A stretch of 64,000 nt of DNA. Origin: an uncultured Sphingomonadaceae bacterium (lineage in GTDB: Bacteria; Pseudomonadota; Alphaproteobacteria; Sphingomonadales; Sphingomonadaceae). The DNA is taken from assembly GCA_947497085.1 (NCBI GenBank), contig CANMFE010000001.1, positions 496,001 through 560,000 on the forward strand, read 5' to 3'. This document shows, piece after piece, positions 1 through 8,578 of this stretch. A program made the position numbers and the translations under genes. Positions within the stretch are counted from its first letter, which is position 1, and every line of letters starts with the position of its first letter. The notes under the pieces are model-generated. The model was not told where the DNA came from. It did no database searches and worked only from the letters and a program-made list of their open reading frames with translations.

Positions 1-1024
1 TTCCCCCTACAGCCAACGCATCAGCCAGTCCGGTAAAAGCGAAATTTTCGGCGTCGCGGTCCGCCAAAATAACCGCGCTCGCCGCGCCACCACTGCGCAA
101 TGTGATTTCAGGTATCGGCAGTCCCATGATCGCGCGGGCATGCAGGTCAAATTCATTCAGGTTCTGGCTAATCAGTGTCACCATGCCCGTATCATGTGGG
201 CGCGGGCTGAGTTCGGAAAAGATGACCGCGTCGCTGGTGACAAAAAACTCTACCCCGAACAGGCCATAGCCGCCCAGCCGGTCCACCACCTTGCGCGCCA
301 TATCCTGCGCCTGCGCCAGATGTGTAGCCTCCATCGTCGCAGGCTGCCAGCTCTCCTGATAATCGCCGCGTTCCTGCCTATGGCCAATGGGCGGGCAGAA
401 ATGTACGCCATCGCGCGTACGTACAGTGAGCAATGTGATCTCATAGTCAAAATCAACAAACTGCTCCAATATCACTTTCACGCGGTCGCCGCGCATATTA
501 TCGGCGGCATACTGGAATGATGCGGCAATATCTTCAGGACCTCTGGCTATGCTCTGCCCCTTGCCGGATGATGACATGACGGGCTTCACAACCAGCGGAA
601 AGCCAATGTCCTGTGCTGCGGCCTCTGCCTGCGCCGCCGTTTCGGCATAGGCGTAGCGCGACGTTTTCAATCCCAGTTCATTGGCAGCCATATCGCGGAT
701 CGCATCACGGTTCATGGTCAGCTGCGTCGCCAGCGCGGATGGCACGATAGTATAGCCTTTGACTTCTGCATCGGCGAGTATCTCGGTACGGATGGCTTCC
801 AACTCTGGCACGATCAGATCCGGCTTATGCCTTGCGATGGCGGCTTTCAGCGCTTCTGCATCCAGCATAGAGAATATCTCCGCACTGTCGGCCATCTGCA
901 TGGCGGGCGCGTCCGCGTAGCTGTCACAGGCGACCACATATGCGCCCAGCCTTTTGGCAGAAATGGTGAATTCACGGCCCAGTTCGCCCGAGCCCAGCAA
1001 CATGATTTTCGGTTGTGCGTTCAT
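1..1024 (-). CDS. purT: Formate-dependent phosphoribosylglycinamide formyltransferase (PurT), 3' end cut off
   Basis: ATP-grasp enzyme that makes formyl-GAR from GAR, formate and ATP in purine synthesis (cytosol). I translated the reverse strand from the ATG at 1024; the frame stays open to the window edge, giving 341 residues of a family usually near 390, so about 50 C-terminal residues are missing. Visible signatures are GSGELG at residues 11-16, VPELEAIRTE near 72, the ATP-loop MSSSGKGQS near 150 and SPRPHDTGMVT near 278, which together separate PurT from PurK. The gene reads leftward and is divergent from the TonB receptor at 1190. No operon partner is visible. Identification is firm. Confidence 0.95.
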   Translation of the reverse strand, partial: MNAQPKIMLLGSGELGREFTISAKRLGAYVVACDSYADAPAMQMADSAEIFSMLDAEALKAAIARHKPDLIVPELEAIRTEILADAEVKGYTIVPSALATQLTMNRDAIRDMAANELGLKTSRYAYAETAAQAEAAAQDIGFPLVVKPVMSSSGKGQSIARGPEDIAASFQYAADNMRGDRVKVILEQFVDFDYEITLLTVRTRDGVHFCPPIGHRQERGDYQESWQPATMEATHLAQAQDMARKVVDRLGGYGLFGVEFFVTSDAVIFSELSPRPHDTGMVTLISQNLNEFDLHARAIMGLPIPEITLRSGGAASAVILADRDAENFAFTGLADALAVGG

Positions 1025-1124
1025 ACCACTGTCATAGCGCCTGTTTTAGAGAAACGGCAGACATGTTTTGCATGTTTCGTACCGCCTGTTCGACGAACTG
1101 CATGAATTGCGCGATAATTGCTGT

Positions 1125-1139
1125 TGATATATAATATCA
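1125..1139. promoter_or_regulatory. Zur-like palindromic operator
   Basis: A perfect inverted repeat, TGATAT-ATA-ATATCA, sits about 50 bases before the ATG of the His-rich TonB receptor. Its AT-rich 6-3-6 form resembles proteobacterial Zur boxes (TATAAT-type core). The position and the zinc-type receptor downstream support zinc repression; this is inference from one site. Confidence 0.5.
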
Positions 1140-1189
1140 TTACATCTAAATAGCCTGCACAAGATCAAGTCGCCAAGAGGAAAATCCCC

Positions 1190-3379
1190 ATGCTAGTCTG
1201 TACAAAAACAACTCTTCCTGCCCTGTTGCTCACTGCCTCATCGTTTGCCATTATGTCGCCCGCATTCGCGCAGGAGCAAGAAGCCCAGGAAGAGGCGCAA
1301 GCTGAAGCCATTGCTCAGGACGATGATTTTCATAGCGATGAAGCCATTGTGGTAACGGCGCCCTTCCTTGCCAATCTCAACATATTGGCAGGCACATCGG
1401 CCATTTCCGGCGACACACTCACCCGCGAAATACAACCGCAAATCGGTGATGCATTGACCAAGCTGCCCGGTGTGTCGGCGACATCTTTTACCCCCGGCGC
1501 ATCGCGGCCAATCCTGCGCGGCTTTCAGGGCGAGCGTGTGCGCGTCCTGACTGACGGTATCGGCGCGATTGACGTGTCGAACACGTCTGCCGACCATGCC
1601 GTAACCATCGAACCTCTGACACTTGACCGGATCGAAGTGTTACGCGGCCCTGCCGTATTGCTGTTCGGCGGACAGGCCGTGGGCGGCGCGGTGAACGCCA
1701 TCGACAAACGTATACCGCGCGCAGTTCCGGATGAAGCATTCCATCTTGACGCTATCGCCAATTACGCATCTGCGACGGACCAGTATGGCGGTGCGGCCAG
1801 CCTCGACATTCCGCTGGCGGACCGGTTGGTTATCCATTTTGATGGTAGTTACCGCAAAAGTGATGATCTGGAAGTTAGCGGTTTCGTGCTGTCGCCCCAG
1901 CTGCGTGCCGAGCAACTGGAAATTGCAGCGGAAGAGCGTGAGGAAGGCCACCTGGACGAAGCCGAGGAGGCCGAAGAGCTGGCAAACCTGCGCGGACGCA
2001 TTCCCAATACAGCCACCAAGACCTATTCACTTGGCACCGGCATAGCCTTTATCGACGATGGCGGCAGCATCGGCATCGCCGCAAGCTATTATAACAGCGA
2101 TTACGGTGTCCCTGCCCGCCCCGGCGCGGAACATGCGCATGGCGAGGAAGAAGGTGAAGAGCACGAAGGCGAAGAAGAGCATGAAGAAGGTGAAGAAGGA
2201 CACGAAGAAGAAGGTCCAGTCACCATCGGGCTGGAGCAGTTCAAAGTCGATCTGCGCGCCGAAGCTCTCTTGCCCGGTTTCTTTGAGAAGCTCCGTGTCC
2301 GCGCCGCTTATGCCGATTTCAGCCAGACTGAATTTGAAGGCGATGAAGTGGGCACAGTCTTTGAAAACCAGGGTATAGAAGGCCGCGTGGAACTGGTGCA
2401 GCGCAACAATGACGGCTGGCGCGGTGCCACCGGGGTGCAATATGTGTTCCGTGATTTCAGCGCGATCGGCGCAGAGGCTTTCGTGCCGCCTAACATTACC
2501 AACCAGTTCGGCGTCTTCACGCTACAGGAATATTCGTCCGGCGGATGGGATTTCGAAGCCGCGGCGCGTTATGATCATAGCGCTGTCAATGCCCGCACTC
2601 TTGGCATATCACGCGATTTCAATTCTTTTTCAGCGGCTCTGGGTGCAGGTTACACCACAGCCAACGATCTCAAGATCGGTATCAACCTGAGCCGTTCCGA
2701 ACGCGCACCTGCAGCAGAAGAGCTGCTGTCCAACGGACCGCATGTCGCCACCCAGGCATTTGAGATTGGCAACCCCGATTTCACCACCGAAAAAAGCATC
2801 GGCGGCGAATTTTATGTCCGTTATGACAGCCCGGATATTCAGTTGTCAGCAACAGCGTTTGTGAATGATTTTGATGACTTCATCATCGACATTCCAACCG
2901 GCGGGGAAGAAGATGGCCTGCCTGTTTTCCAGTATATTCAAAATGACGCCACTTACTATGGATTTGAATTTGAAGGCTCGGCCAAACTGGCCGAAGCAGG
3001 CGGTTTCAGGTTTGTTGCCGACACGGTGGTGGATTATGTCCATGCCAAGCTGGATGGATTGGGGCCTGTGCCGCGGATACCGCCATTGCGCGTACTGGGC
3101 GGGCTCGAAGCGCAAAGCAGCGGTCTGACGCTGCGCGGTGAAGTCGAATGGTTTGCTGACCAGAACCGCAATGCGAGTTTTGAAACTGAAACCGAAGGCT
3201 TTACGCTGGTCAATGCCAGTGCATCCTGGAAACCGTTCGGCAAAGGCGGCGGTTTGACGCTGATCGCATCTGCAAACAATATTTTTGATGTAGCCGGCCG
3301 TCGCGCAGCCAGCTTTACCAAGGATTTTGCGCCGCTATCAGGGCGTGATTTCCGGATGTCTGCAAAAGTGAGTTTCTAA
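1190..3379 (+). CDS. TonB-dependent outer-membrane receptor, ZnuD-like (probable zinc uptake)
   Basis: Outer-membrane gated channel of 729 residues. A signal peptide ends near residue 27 (AFA-Q). A TonB-box-like EAIVVTAPF, a plug domain with RPILRGFQGERV and RIEVLRGPAVLLFGG, and a beta-barrel ending in Phe follow. Two acidic insertions stand out: a Glu-rich stretch near residues 237-257 and a His/Glu-rich loop near 312-342 with repeated HE and GEE units. Such His/Asp/Glu loops occur in ZnuD, the neisserial zinc receptor, and in related metal receptors. A Zur-like palindrome lies upstream, agreeing with zinc. Copper or nickel remains possible. The gene ends against a hairpin shared with the convergent helicase gene. 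Confidence 0.85.
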   Translation: MLVCTKTTLPALLLTASSFAIMSPAFAQEQEAQEEAQAEAIAQDDDFHSDEAIVVTAPFLANLNILAGTSAISGDTLTREIQPQIGDALTKLPGVSATSFTPGASRPILRGFQGERVRVLTDGIGAIDVSNTSADHAVTIEPLTLDRIEVLRGPAVLLFGGQAVGGAVNAIDKRIPRAVPDEAFHLDAIANYASATDQYGGAASLDIPLADRLVIHFDGSYRKSDDLEVSGFVLSPQLRAEQLEIAAEEREEGHLDEAEEAEELANLRGRIPNTATKTYSLGTGIAFIDDGGSIGIAASYYNSDYGVPARPGAEHAHGEEEGEEHEGEEEHEEGEEGHEEEGPVTIGLEQFKVDLRAEALLPGFFEKLRVRAAYADFSQTEFEGDEVGTVFENQGIEGRVELVQRNNDGWRGATGVQYVFRDFSAIGAEAFVPPNITNQFGVFTLQEYSSGGWDFEAAARYDHSAVNARTLGISRDFNSFSAALGAGYTTANDLKIGINLSRSERAPAAEELLSNGPHVATQAFEIGNPDFTTEKSIGGEFYVRYDSPDIQLSATAFVNDFDDFIIDIPTGGEEDGLPVFQYIQNDATYYGFEFEGSAKLAEAGGFRFVADTVVDYVHAKLDGLGPVPRIPPLRVLGGLEAQSSGLTLRGEVEWFADQNRNASFETETEGFTLVNASASWKPFGKGGGLTLIASANNIFDVAGRRAASFTKDFAPLSGRDFRMSAKVSF

Positions 3380-3392
3380 CTCCCCCCTGATC

Positions 3393-3422
3393 GCCGTGCT
3401 CCCGCGAAAGCGGGCGTACGGC
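3393..3422. terminator. Shared hairpin between convergent genes
   Basis: Near-perfect stem (GCCGT...ACGGC outside, CCCGC-GAAA-GCGGG inside) between the stops of the TonB receptor and the helicase. It has no clear T-run, so it may be a repeat-derived hairpin that acts as a bidirectional terminator. The inner core resembles the repeat at 10675-10766. Confidence 0.5.
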
Positions 3423-3426
3423 GGTT

Positions 3427-4815
3427 TCAGTCTTTAAAACCATAAGCAAGAAAATCGGGCATTGGGCCGTTCCAGCCTTCATCGGGCGGATCATCCTTTG
3501 CCTCTTTCCGCTTACGCGGCTTGGGCTCCGCCTTTTTGGGAGCAGCCTCTTTTGCCGCCTTGCCTGGCTTTTTTTCGGATGCTTCACCCGCATTATCCGC
3601 CGCGATGGCCGCTTCTTTTGGTTCGTCAGGCCGTTTCTGGCGTGACTGATTTTTTGCAGGCGATTTTTTCTCGGACTGTTTTTTGTCGCCACCCGATTTC
3701 TTGCGAGAGACTTTCAGCGTCTTGATAGCACCGCCGATCAGCTTTTCGATATTTTCGATGGCCTCAGCGTCCGCATTGGTGGCGAATGTATAGGCTATAC
3801 CTGTCGCCCCTGCCCGGCCCGTACGGCCAATGCGGTGGACATAATCATCAGGATGCCATGGCGCATCATAGTTGAACACATGGCTCACATCCTTGATATC
3901 AAGGCCGCGGGCGGCAACGTCGGATGCAACCAGTATGTTGATCTCGCCGCTTTTGAACTTGTCCAGTTCAGCAATACGCTGCGCCTGTTCGATATCACCG
4001 TGTATCTCGCCGGAATCAAAACCGATGCTGCGCAGCTTCCTGTTGAGTTCGCGCACCTGTGTCTTGCGGTTACAGAATATAATGGCGCTGTCGACGCCGT
4101 GGTCGAGAAACTGGATCAGCAGATCCTCTTTCCCGCGCGGCGCCACATTTATCAGGAACTGCTGGATGGACTTGTTCGCGGTTGCGGGCCGTGCAACCTC
4201 AATATGTTTCGGATTGCTCAGGAACTTGTCCGACAGTTTCTTGATCGGTGGCGGCATGGTTGCCGAAAATAGCAGTGTTTGCCGTGAGGTTGGCAGCTTG
4301 TCGCAGATCGATTCAATGTCGGGAATAAAGCCCATGTCGAGCATGCGGTCCGCTTCGTCAATTACCAGCAGGCTGCAATCATTCAGCATGATGTTGCCGC
4401 GATCGAACAGGTCCATCAACCGGCCGGGCGTTGCGATAAGCACATCAACACCTTTTTCGAGCGCCTTGACCTGGTCCCCCATCGAAACACCACCGATAAG
4501 CAACGCCATGGAAAGATTATGGTGTTTGCCGTATTTTTCGAAATTTTCGGCCACCTGCGCCGCTAATTCCCGTGTCGGTTCCAGGATCAGTGAGCGCGGC
4601 ATACGCGCCTTGCTGCGCCCCGCCGCCAATATGTCAATCATGGGCAATACGAAACTGGCTGTCTTGCCGGTGCCGGTCTGCGCAATACCGATCAGGTCGC
4701 GCATCATAAGGACAGATGGAATTGCCTGTTCCTGAATCGGAGTCGGCGATTCATAGCCTGCTTCGGCTACGGCTTTTAACAATTCATCTGAGAGGCCGAT
4801 ATCGGCAAATTTCAT
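3427..4815 (-). CDS. rhlE: DEAD-box ATP-dependent RNA helicase (RhlE type)
   Basis: Cytosolic RNA helicase of 462 residues, likely acting in RNA decay or ribosome assembly. Motifs in order are the Q motif (SPTPIQEQAIP), Walker A AQTGTGKT, PTRELA, DEAD-type box with DEADR, SAT, and HRIGRTGRAG. After residue 370 the protein becomes a Lys/Ala/Pro-rich tail, the usual RhlE-type RNA-binding extension, ending in a short conserved-looking WNGPMPDFLAYGF motif. The gene stands alone and converges on the TonB receptor. The exact paralogue (RhlE, RhlB or CsdA) is assigned by overall likeness only. Confidence 0.92.
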   Translation of the reverse strand: MKFADIGLSDELLKAVAEAGYESPTPIQEQAIPSVLMMRDLIGIAQTGTGKTASFVLPMIDILAAGRSKARMPRSLILEPTRELAAQVAENFEKYGKHHNLSMALLIGGVSMGDQVKALEKGVDVLIATPGRLMDLFDRGNIMLNDCSLLVIDEADRMLDMGFIPDIESICDKLPTSRQTLLFSATMPPPIKKLSDKFLSNPKHIEVARPATANKSIQQFLINVAPRGKEDLLIQFLDHGVDSAIIFCNRKTQVRELNRKLRSIGFDSGEIHGDIEQAQRIAELDKFKSGEINILVASDVAARGLDIKDVSHVFNYDAPWHPDDYVHRIGRTGRAGATGIAYTFATNADAEAIENIEKLIGGAIKTLKVSRKKSGGDKKQSEKKSPAKNQSRQKRPDEPKEAAIAADNAGEASEKKPGKAAKEAAPKKAEPKPRKRKEAKDDPPDEGWNGPMPDFLAYGFKD

Positions 4816-4943
4816 AAGCTATCCGGGAAATCCAAGTGCAAAATTGCATATAGGCGGTTATGCATGACTGCAAACAACCGCTTTGGCCGGGCTTTGAAGC
4901 CTTATACCGGAAAAGTCAATATATGCGTTATATGGGTAGTGGT

Positions 4944-5483
4944 TCAATCGTCCGGGACGAGCTGGCGCATCTTGTCAATTTCGCATTTGGTGCCGGAACG
5001 CGCCAACAGCAGATCACGCTCTACGCATAATTGCCCATCCTTGCTCTGTTCCAGATAAAAACCCGAATAGAAACTGCGCGCAAGACAGGCCCGCTCAAGG
5101 TCCGCACGGATAATACGGCGATCACGCATATAGAGCAGGAGCCGGTTTTCATTTGCCGCGACGCGTACACCGGCAATACCGTTCATGGGCACGCATTTGC
5201 CGATTTTTTTCGCCTTGTATTTCCTGACCGGGCGCGCCTGCAGGCTGCTCATGCGCTGCCGGTTTGCGGGCGTCAGGCGCGGGATGCGGATACGGATGCG
5301 CTGTTCAATGCGAACCTGGAATGTAATTTGCGGATGCGGTGAAAGCGCCGAATTCAACCATTCCTGGGCAAATATACTCTGCTGCTCTTCTGCCATTGCC
5401 AGCGCTTCATCCAAATTGGACGCATCGCCAGCTGGCGCCATACTGAACATGGACAGGGCAATCAGGGAGTGGACTATCGACAT
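4944..5483 (-). CDS. Hypothetical secreted protein
   Basis: A 179-residue protein of unknown function. The N-terminus has a hydrophobic stretch (SLIALSMFSMAPAG) that could be a short signal peptide. The middle is Arg-rich, and the second half carries several Cys residues (KCVPM, RACLA, LCVE, KCEID) around a motif with RLLLYMRDRRIIRADLERAC. The even Cys spacing suggests a small disulfide-stabilised periplasmic domain. It lies between the helicase and the FAD oxidase genes with its own upstream gap, so it is probably a single-gene unit. I recall similar uncharacterised proteins in sphingomonads but cannot name a family. Confidence 0.65.
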   Translation of the reverse strand: MSIVHSLIALSMFSMAPAGDASNLDEALAMAEEQQSIFAQEWLNSALSPHPQITFQVRIEQRIRIRIPRLTPANRQRMSSLQARPVRKYKAKKIGKCVPMNGIAGVRVAANENRLLLYMRDRRIIRADLERACLARSFYSGFYLEQSKDGQLCVERDLLLARSGTKCEIDKMRQLVPDD

Positions 5484-5674
5484 GCGATTTCAGATACGCT
5501 CCATTCGGCAGAATCAGTTTTGTTATAACCAAAGCTTAGCTGGTGGCAAATGATTGGCTATGACTTATAGAAAAGTCGTTTGAACAGGTGATTAACCCGG
5601 CAAAAATTGCGCCGCTTGCCACCATTTAGCCATCAGATGTTGCGCAAATGTCGCACCATACATAGATAGGCAAT

Positions 5675-7114
5675 ATGACAGATTTCCTGAAAGCGTTGGA
5701 GCATATTGCCGGTGCGCGTGCCGTGACATGTGATGCGAACGATATGGAGCCGTGGCTGACCGACTGGCGCGGCCGTTATCATGGCTCTGCACAGGCACTT
5801 GTTTCCCCGCCCGACACGCAAACACTCGCCAGGGTTGTCAAGCTTGCCGCTGAACACCGCGTTCCCATTGTTCCCCAAGGCGGCAATAGCGGCATGGTCG
5901 GCGGCGCGACACCTGATAGCAGCGGCCATGCCATATTGCTGTCCTTGCGCCGTATGAACGCCATTCGCGGCTTTGATGTGCAGGACGCACAGATTGTTGC
6001 AGAAGCAGGAGTCATCCTGCAAAACTTGCACGAGATTGTCGAAGAAAAAGGGCTGCGCTTTCCGCTCACTCTGGGCGGCAAAGGGTCAGCGACCGTCGGC
6101 GGGCTGATATCCACCAATGCGGGCGGCACGCAGGTGCTGCGCCATGGCACGATGCGCGCACTGGTGCACGGTATTGAGGCCGTGCTTCCCGATGGCAGCA
6201 TATATGACGGGCTGTCAGCGCTCAAAAAAGACAATCGCGGTTATGACCTGAAGCATTTGCTGATTGGTGCCGAGGGCACTTTGGGCATTGTCACCGCGGC
6301 GTCGCTCAAGCTCGTGAAATCGCTGATTGACCGGACCGTTATCTGGGCCGGGCTGGACTCGACAGCCAAGGCGCGCGAATTGCTCCTGTTCCTGCAGGAC
6401 CGGGCTGGCGATGCAATGGAAGGGTTCGAAATACTGCCGCAGCACTGTCTCGACAATGTGCTGACGCATATTCCGGGCACCCGCGCACCACTTGCCTCTG
6501 CGGCGCCATGGCATGCGCTGGTCGAGCTGGTCCGCGATGATCCCTCCAGCCCCGATCCCGCCCTGGTGGCGGAAACATTAATGGGTGAAGCGATGGAACG
6601 CGGATTGGTATCGGATACTGTCATCTCCGCCAGTGAAGCACAGGCAGAGGCTTTCTGGAAAATCCGCGACTCTATTGCCGAGGCGGAGCGCGCGGCAGGC
6701 CCCGCCATGCAGCATGACATTAGCGTGCCTCCCGCAAAAATGGGCGGATTTATCGACCATGTCGCACCGCTGATGGAAACGAAATTTGCCGGAACGCGCG
6801 CCATTGCGTTCGGGCATATGGGTGATGGCAATATCCATTTCCACGTCATGGCCCCGTCCGGATCCGATGCCGCCAGTTGGAACGAAACGCAAGGCCGGCA
6901 AATCAGCGCGATGATGCATGACCTTGTCATCAAATGGGGCGGCTCGATATCGGCAGAGCATGGCATCGGGCAAATGAAACGCAGCGAGCTTGCCAGATTA
7001 TCCAGCCCGGCGCGTATCAACAGCCTGATGGCTATCAAGGCGGCCATGGATCCCCATGGAATAATGAACCCAGGCAAGCTCATTCCCCTTGCGTCTGCCC
7101 CGCATACCACCTAA
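5675..7114 (+). CDS. FAD-linked oxidase, D-2-hydroxy acid dehydrogenase family (GlcD/D2HGDH-like)
   Basis: Flavoprotein of 479 residues that oxidises a D-2-hydroxy acid, such as D-2-hydroxyglutarate or D-lactate, to the 2-oxo acid. The PCMH-type FAD domain covers roughly residues 40-220 (PQGGNSGMVGGATP, GGLISTNAGGTQVLRHG, GAEGTLGIVT). The FAD-oxidase C-terminal domain follows, with the metal/substrate motif HMGDGNIHFHV near 387 and the C-terminal SAEHGIGQMKR. Start ATG at 5675 follows an ATAGG-type ribosome site. D-2-hydroxyglutarate dehydrogenase linked to SerA turnover is the likeliest role, but substrate cannot be fixed from sequence alone. A single-gene unit, with sapC-like gene 49 bases downstream. 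Confidence 0.88.
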   Translation: MTDFLKALEHIAGARAVTCDANDMEPWLTDWRGRYHGSAQALVSPPDTQTLARVVKLAAEHRVPIVPQGGNSGMVGGATPDSSGHAILLSLRRMNAIRGFDVQDAQIVAEAGVILQNLHEIVEEKGLRFPLTLGGKGSATVGGLISTNAGGTQVLRHGTMRALVHGIEAVLPDGSIYDGLSALKKDNRGYDLKHLLIGAEGTLGIVTAASLKLVKSLIDRTVIWAGLDSTAKARELLLFLQDRAGDAMEGFEILPQHCLDNVLTHIPGTRAPLASAAPWHALVELVRDDPSSPDPALVAETLMGEAMERGLVSDTVISASEAQAEAFWKIRDSIAEAERAAGPAMQHDISVPPAKMGGFIDHVAPLMETKFAGTRAIAFGHMGDGNIHFHVMAPSGSDAASWNETQGRQISAMMHDLVIKWGGSISAEHGIGQMKRSELARLSSPARINSLMAIKAAMDPHGIMNPGKLIPLASAPHTT

Positions 7115-7163
7115 TGGGATGCAATTAATTTTTACCGACACATGAAGATATTGGAGATTGAAG

Positions 7164-7964
7164 ATGGCCAGTGCGCCGCAGCAGGCAAGTTTGCCAATTT
7201 TTTACAAAGATTTGGTTCCGCTCAACAGCCAGGAACACGGATCATGGAAATCCACCGGCCTGGACAATGCCCAGTTCATGGAAAACCAGCACGCCATTCC
7301 GCTGACTGTTGAAGAATTTCCACAGGCACAGCGCCATTACCCGATCGTGTTTTCAGCCGGTGACAATCCCGTTCCGCTGATCCTGATGGGTATGAATGAA
7401 GGCGTGAACGTTTACATGGACGGTGAAGGCAAGTTCAGCGATCCTGTCTATGTGCCCGCTTATGTGCGCCGTTACCCCTTCATGCTTGCCAAGCTGCGTC
7501 CTGATTCAGAAGAGCTGTCACTCTGCTTTGACCCGACAGCGGGCGGTCTTGGAGAATCCAAGGAAGGTGACGCGCTGTTCGACAAGGATGGCAATCCTAC
7601 CGAAACGACCCAGAATATCCTGAAATTCTGTGAGAATTTTGAACAGGCTGGCCAGCGCACAAGCGTCTTTATGGACGAACTGAAAAAACTCGACCTGTTG
7701 ATGGATGGCGAAGTCGCCATTCAGCAGGACGGCGTTGAAAAACCGTTTATCTATCGCGGTTTTCAGATGGTGAATGAAGAAAAACTGCGCGAACTGCGCG
7801 GCGATGAACTGCGCAAGATGAACCAGAACGGCATGCTGCCGCTGATCCATGCGCACCTCTTCTCGCTACAGGTTATGCGTGAAGTGTTCAGCCGCCAGGT
7901 CCAGTCGGGCAAGGCACCGCAGGTGACGGAACTTCCGGAAGTTCCTGACGCACAGCTCAGCTAA
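7164..7964 (+). CDS. SapC family protein
   Basis: A 266-residue protein of the SapC family, named after an S-layer-associated Campylobacter protein; its biochemical role is unknown. Typical features are the opening LPIFYKDLVPLNSQEHG, the central YVPAYVRRYPFMLA and ALFDKDGNPTE segments, and a C-terminal half rich in charged helices. No signal peptide is visible. I chose ATG 7164 because GGAG at 7153-7156 sits seven bases before it; the TTG two codons earlier is too close. A rho-independent terminator follows at 7988. Confidence 0.88.
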   Translation: MASAPQQASLPIFYKDLVPLNSQEHGSWKSTGLDNAQFMENQHAIPLTVEEFPQAQRHYPIVFSAGDNPVPLILMGMNEGVNVYMDGEGKFSDPVYVPAYVRRYPFMLAKLRPDSEELSLCFDPTAGGLGESKEGDALFDKDGNPTETTQNILKFCENFEQAGQRTSVFMDELKKLDLLMDGEVAIQQDGVEKPFIYRGFQMVNEEKLRELRGDELRKMNQNGMLPLIHAHLFSLQVMREVFSRQVQSGKAPQVTELPEVPDAQLS

Positions 7965-7987
7965 GTCTGATAGCAACCAAATGAATC

Positions 7988-8013
7988 AGGGGAGGCTTCG
8001 GCTCCCCTTTTTT
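7988..8013 (+). terminator. Rho-independent terminator after the SapC gene
   Basis: Stem AGGGGAG/CTCCCCT with a seven-base loop, followed by six Ts. It overlaps the stop region of the convergent 8012-8434 gene. Confidence 0.85.
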
Positions 8014-8434
8014 ATGCCGTCGCTGTGCGCGGTCCTGTCCCAAGTTCCGCCGTAAAACGCCCGAACAGGCCATATAGAAAGTCGCGCGTTTCTTCAGGCA
8101 GCATATCGTGCAGAAGTTCGTCAAACGCTGCCCTGTTGCCCGTCCCCGCACTGCGCAGCATTGCGATAACAGTGACCTCATCAAATGAGAGCTGCGGACA
8201 GCACGGGCGCGATAACATGAAGTTATCTGGCCAGGCATCGCCAATGGCCGATACGATAAGTGAAAGCTGGTTGGACAGGCTGTATGACCCCAGGCGCCGG
8301 GCAATAAGCGCGGTAGGGTCCTGCCCCGCCTTACCCGCAATCGCCGCCAGCCGGAAACTGGTAACCACGCGCATTTCCAAGCATGTCGTATCGTGCAAGC
8401 TCTGCACAGCGCCATAAGAGGCGGGTTGCTCCAT
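8012..8434 (-). CDS. Hypothetical protein, probably iron-regulated
   Basis: A 140-residue, mostly helical protein that I do not recognise. It has Cys residues at two places (TTCLEM and RPCCPQLS) and a Leu/Asp-rich C-terminal half (FDELLHDMLPEETRDFLYGLFGRF). No signal peptide or membrane segment is present. I place the start at 8434 (MEQPASYG) because GGAAGGGA lies six bases upstream; an earlier in-frame ATG at 8452 has no such site. A strong Fur-box match at 8483-8501 overlaps its probable promoter, so expression is likely repressed by iron. A helical regulator or iron-sparing factor are guesses only. Confidence 0.6.
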   Translation of the reverse strand: MEQPASYGAVQSLHDTTCLEMRVVTSFRLAAIAGKAGQDPTALIARRLGSYSLSNQLSLIVSAIGDAWPDNFMLSRPCCPQLSFDEVTVIAMLRSAGTGNRAAFDELLHDMLPEETRDFLYGLFGRFTAELGTGPRTATA

Positions 8435-8482
8435 ATCCAATCCCTTCCGCATCGCTTTAATCCGAGTCGAAAGATATTAATT

Positions 8483-8501
8483 GATAATAGTTCTCATTTG
8501 C
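8483..8501. promoter_or_regulatory. Candidate Fur box
   Basis: GATAATAGTTCTCATTTGC matches 13 of 19 positions of the classical Fur consensus, with both outer blocks (GATAAT and TCATT) intact. On the minus strand it overlaps a possible promoter of the gene starting at 8434 (TTGCAA, then TTAATA). It is also about 45 bases before the -35 box of the small RNA. Confidence 0.6.
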
Positions 8502-8544
8502 AAATATATTGTGCCGCGCAAGCGAATTTTTTAAAAGTTTTATA

Positions 8545-8574
8545 TTGAAACGAGAATTTTCATGTCTATCTAAT
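8545..8574 (+). promoter_or_regulatory. Promoter of the candidate small RNA
   Basis: TTGAAA at 8545-8550 and TCTAAT at 8569-8574 (or overlapping TATCTA from 8567) are spaced like sigma-70 boxes. A start near 8579 would coincide with the first base of hairpin 1. Confidence 0.5.
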
Positions 8575-8578
8575 CTGT

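Noticed and set aside
140..520. Forward ORF of 126 residues within the first kilobase
   Set aside because: It lies antisense to purT, which is clearly supported by conserved motifs on the reverse strand.
2058..2378. Lys-rich 106-residue ORF inside the TonB receptor
   Set aside because: A frame-shifted shadow of the Glu/His-rich loop in the real gene.
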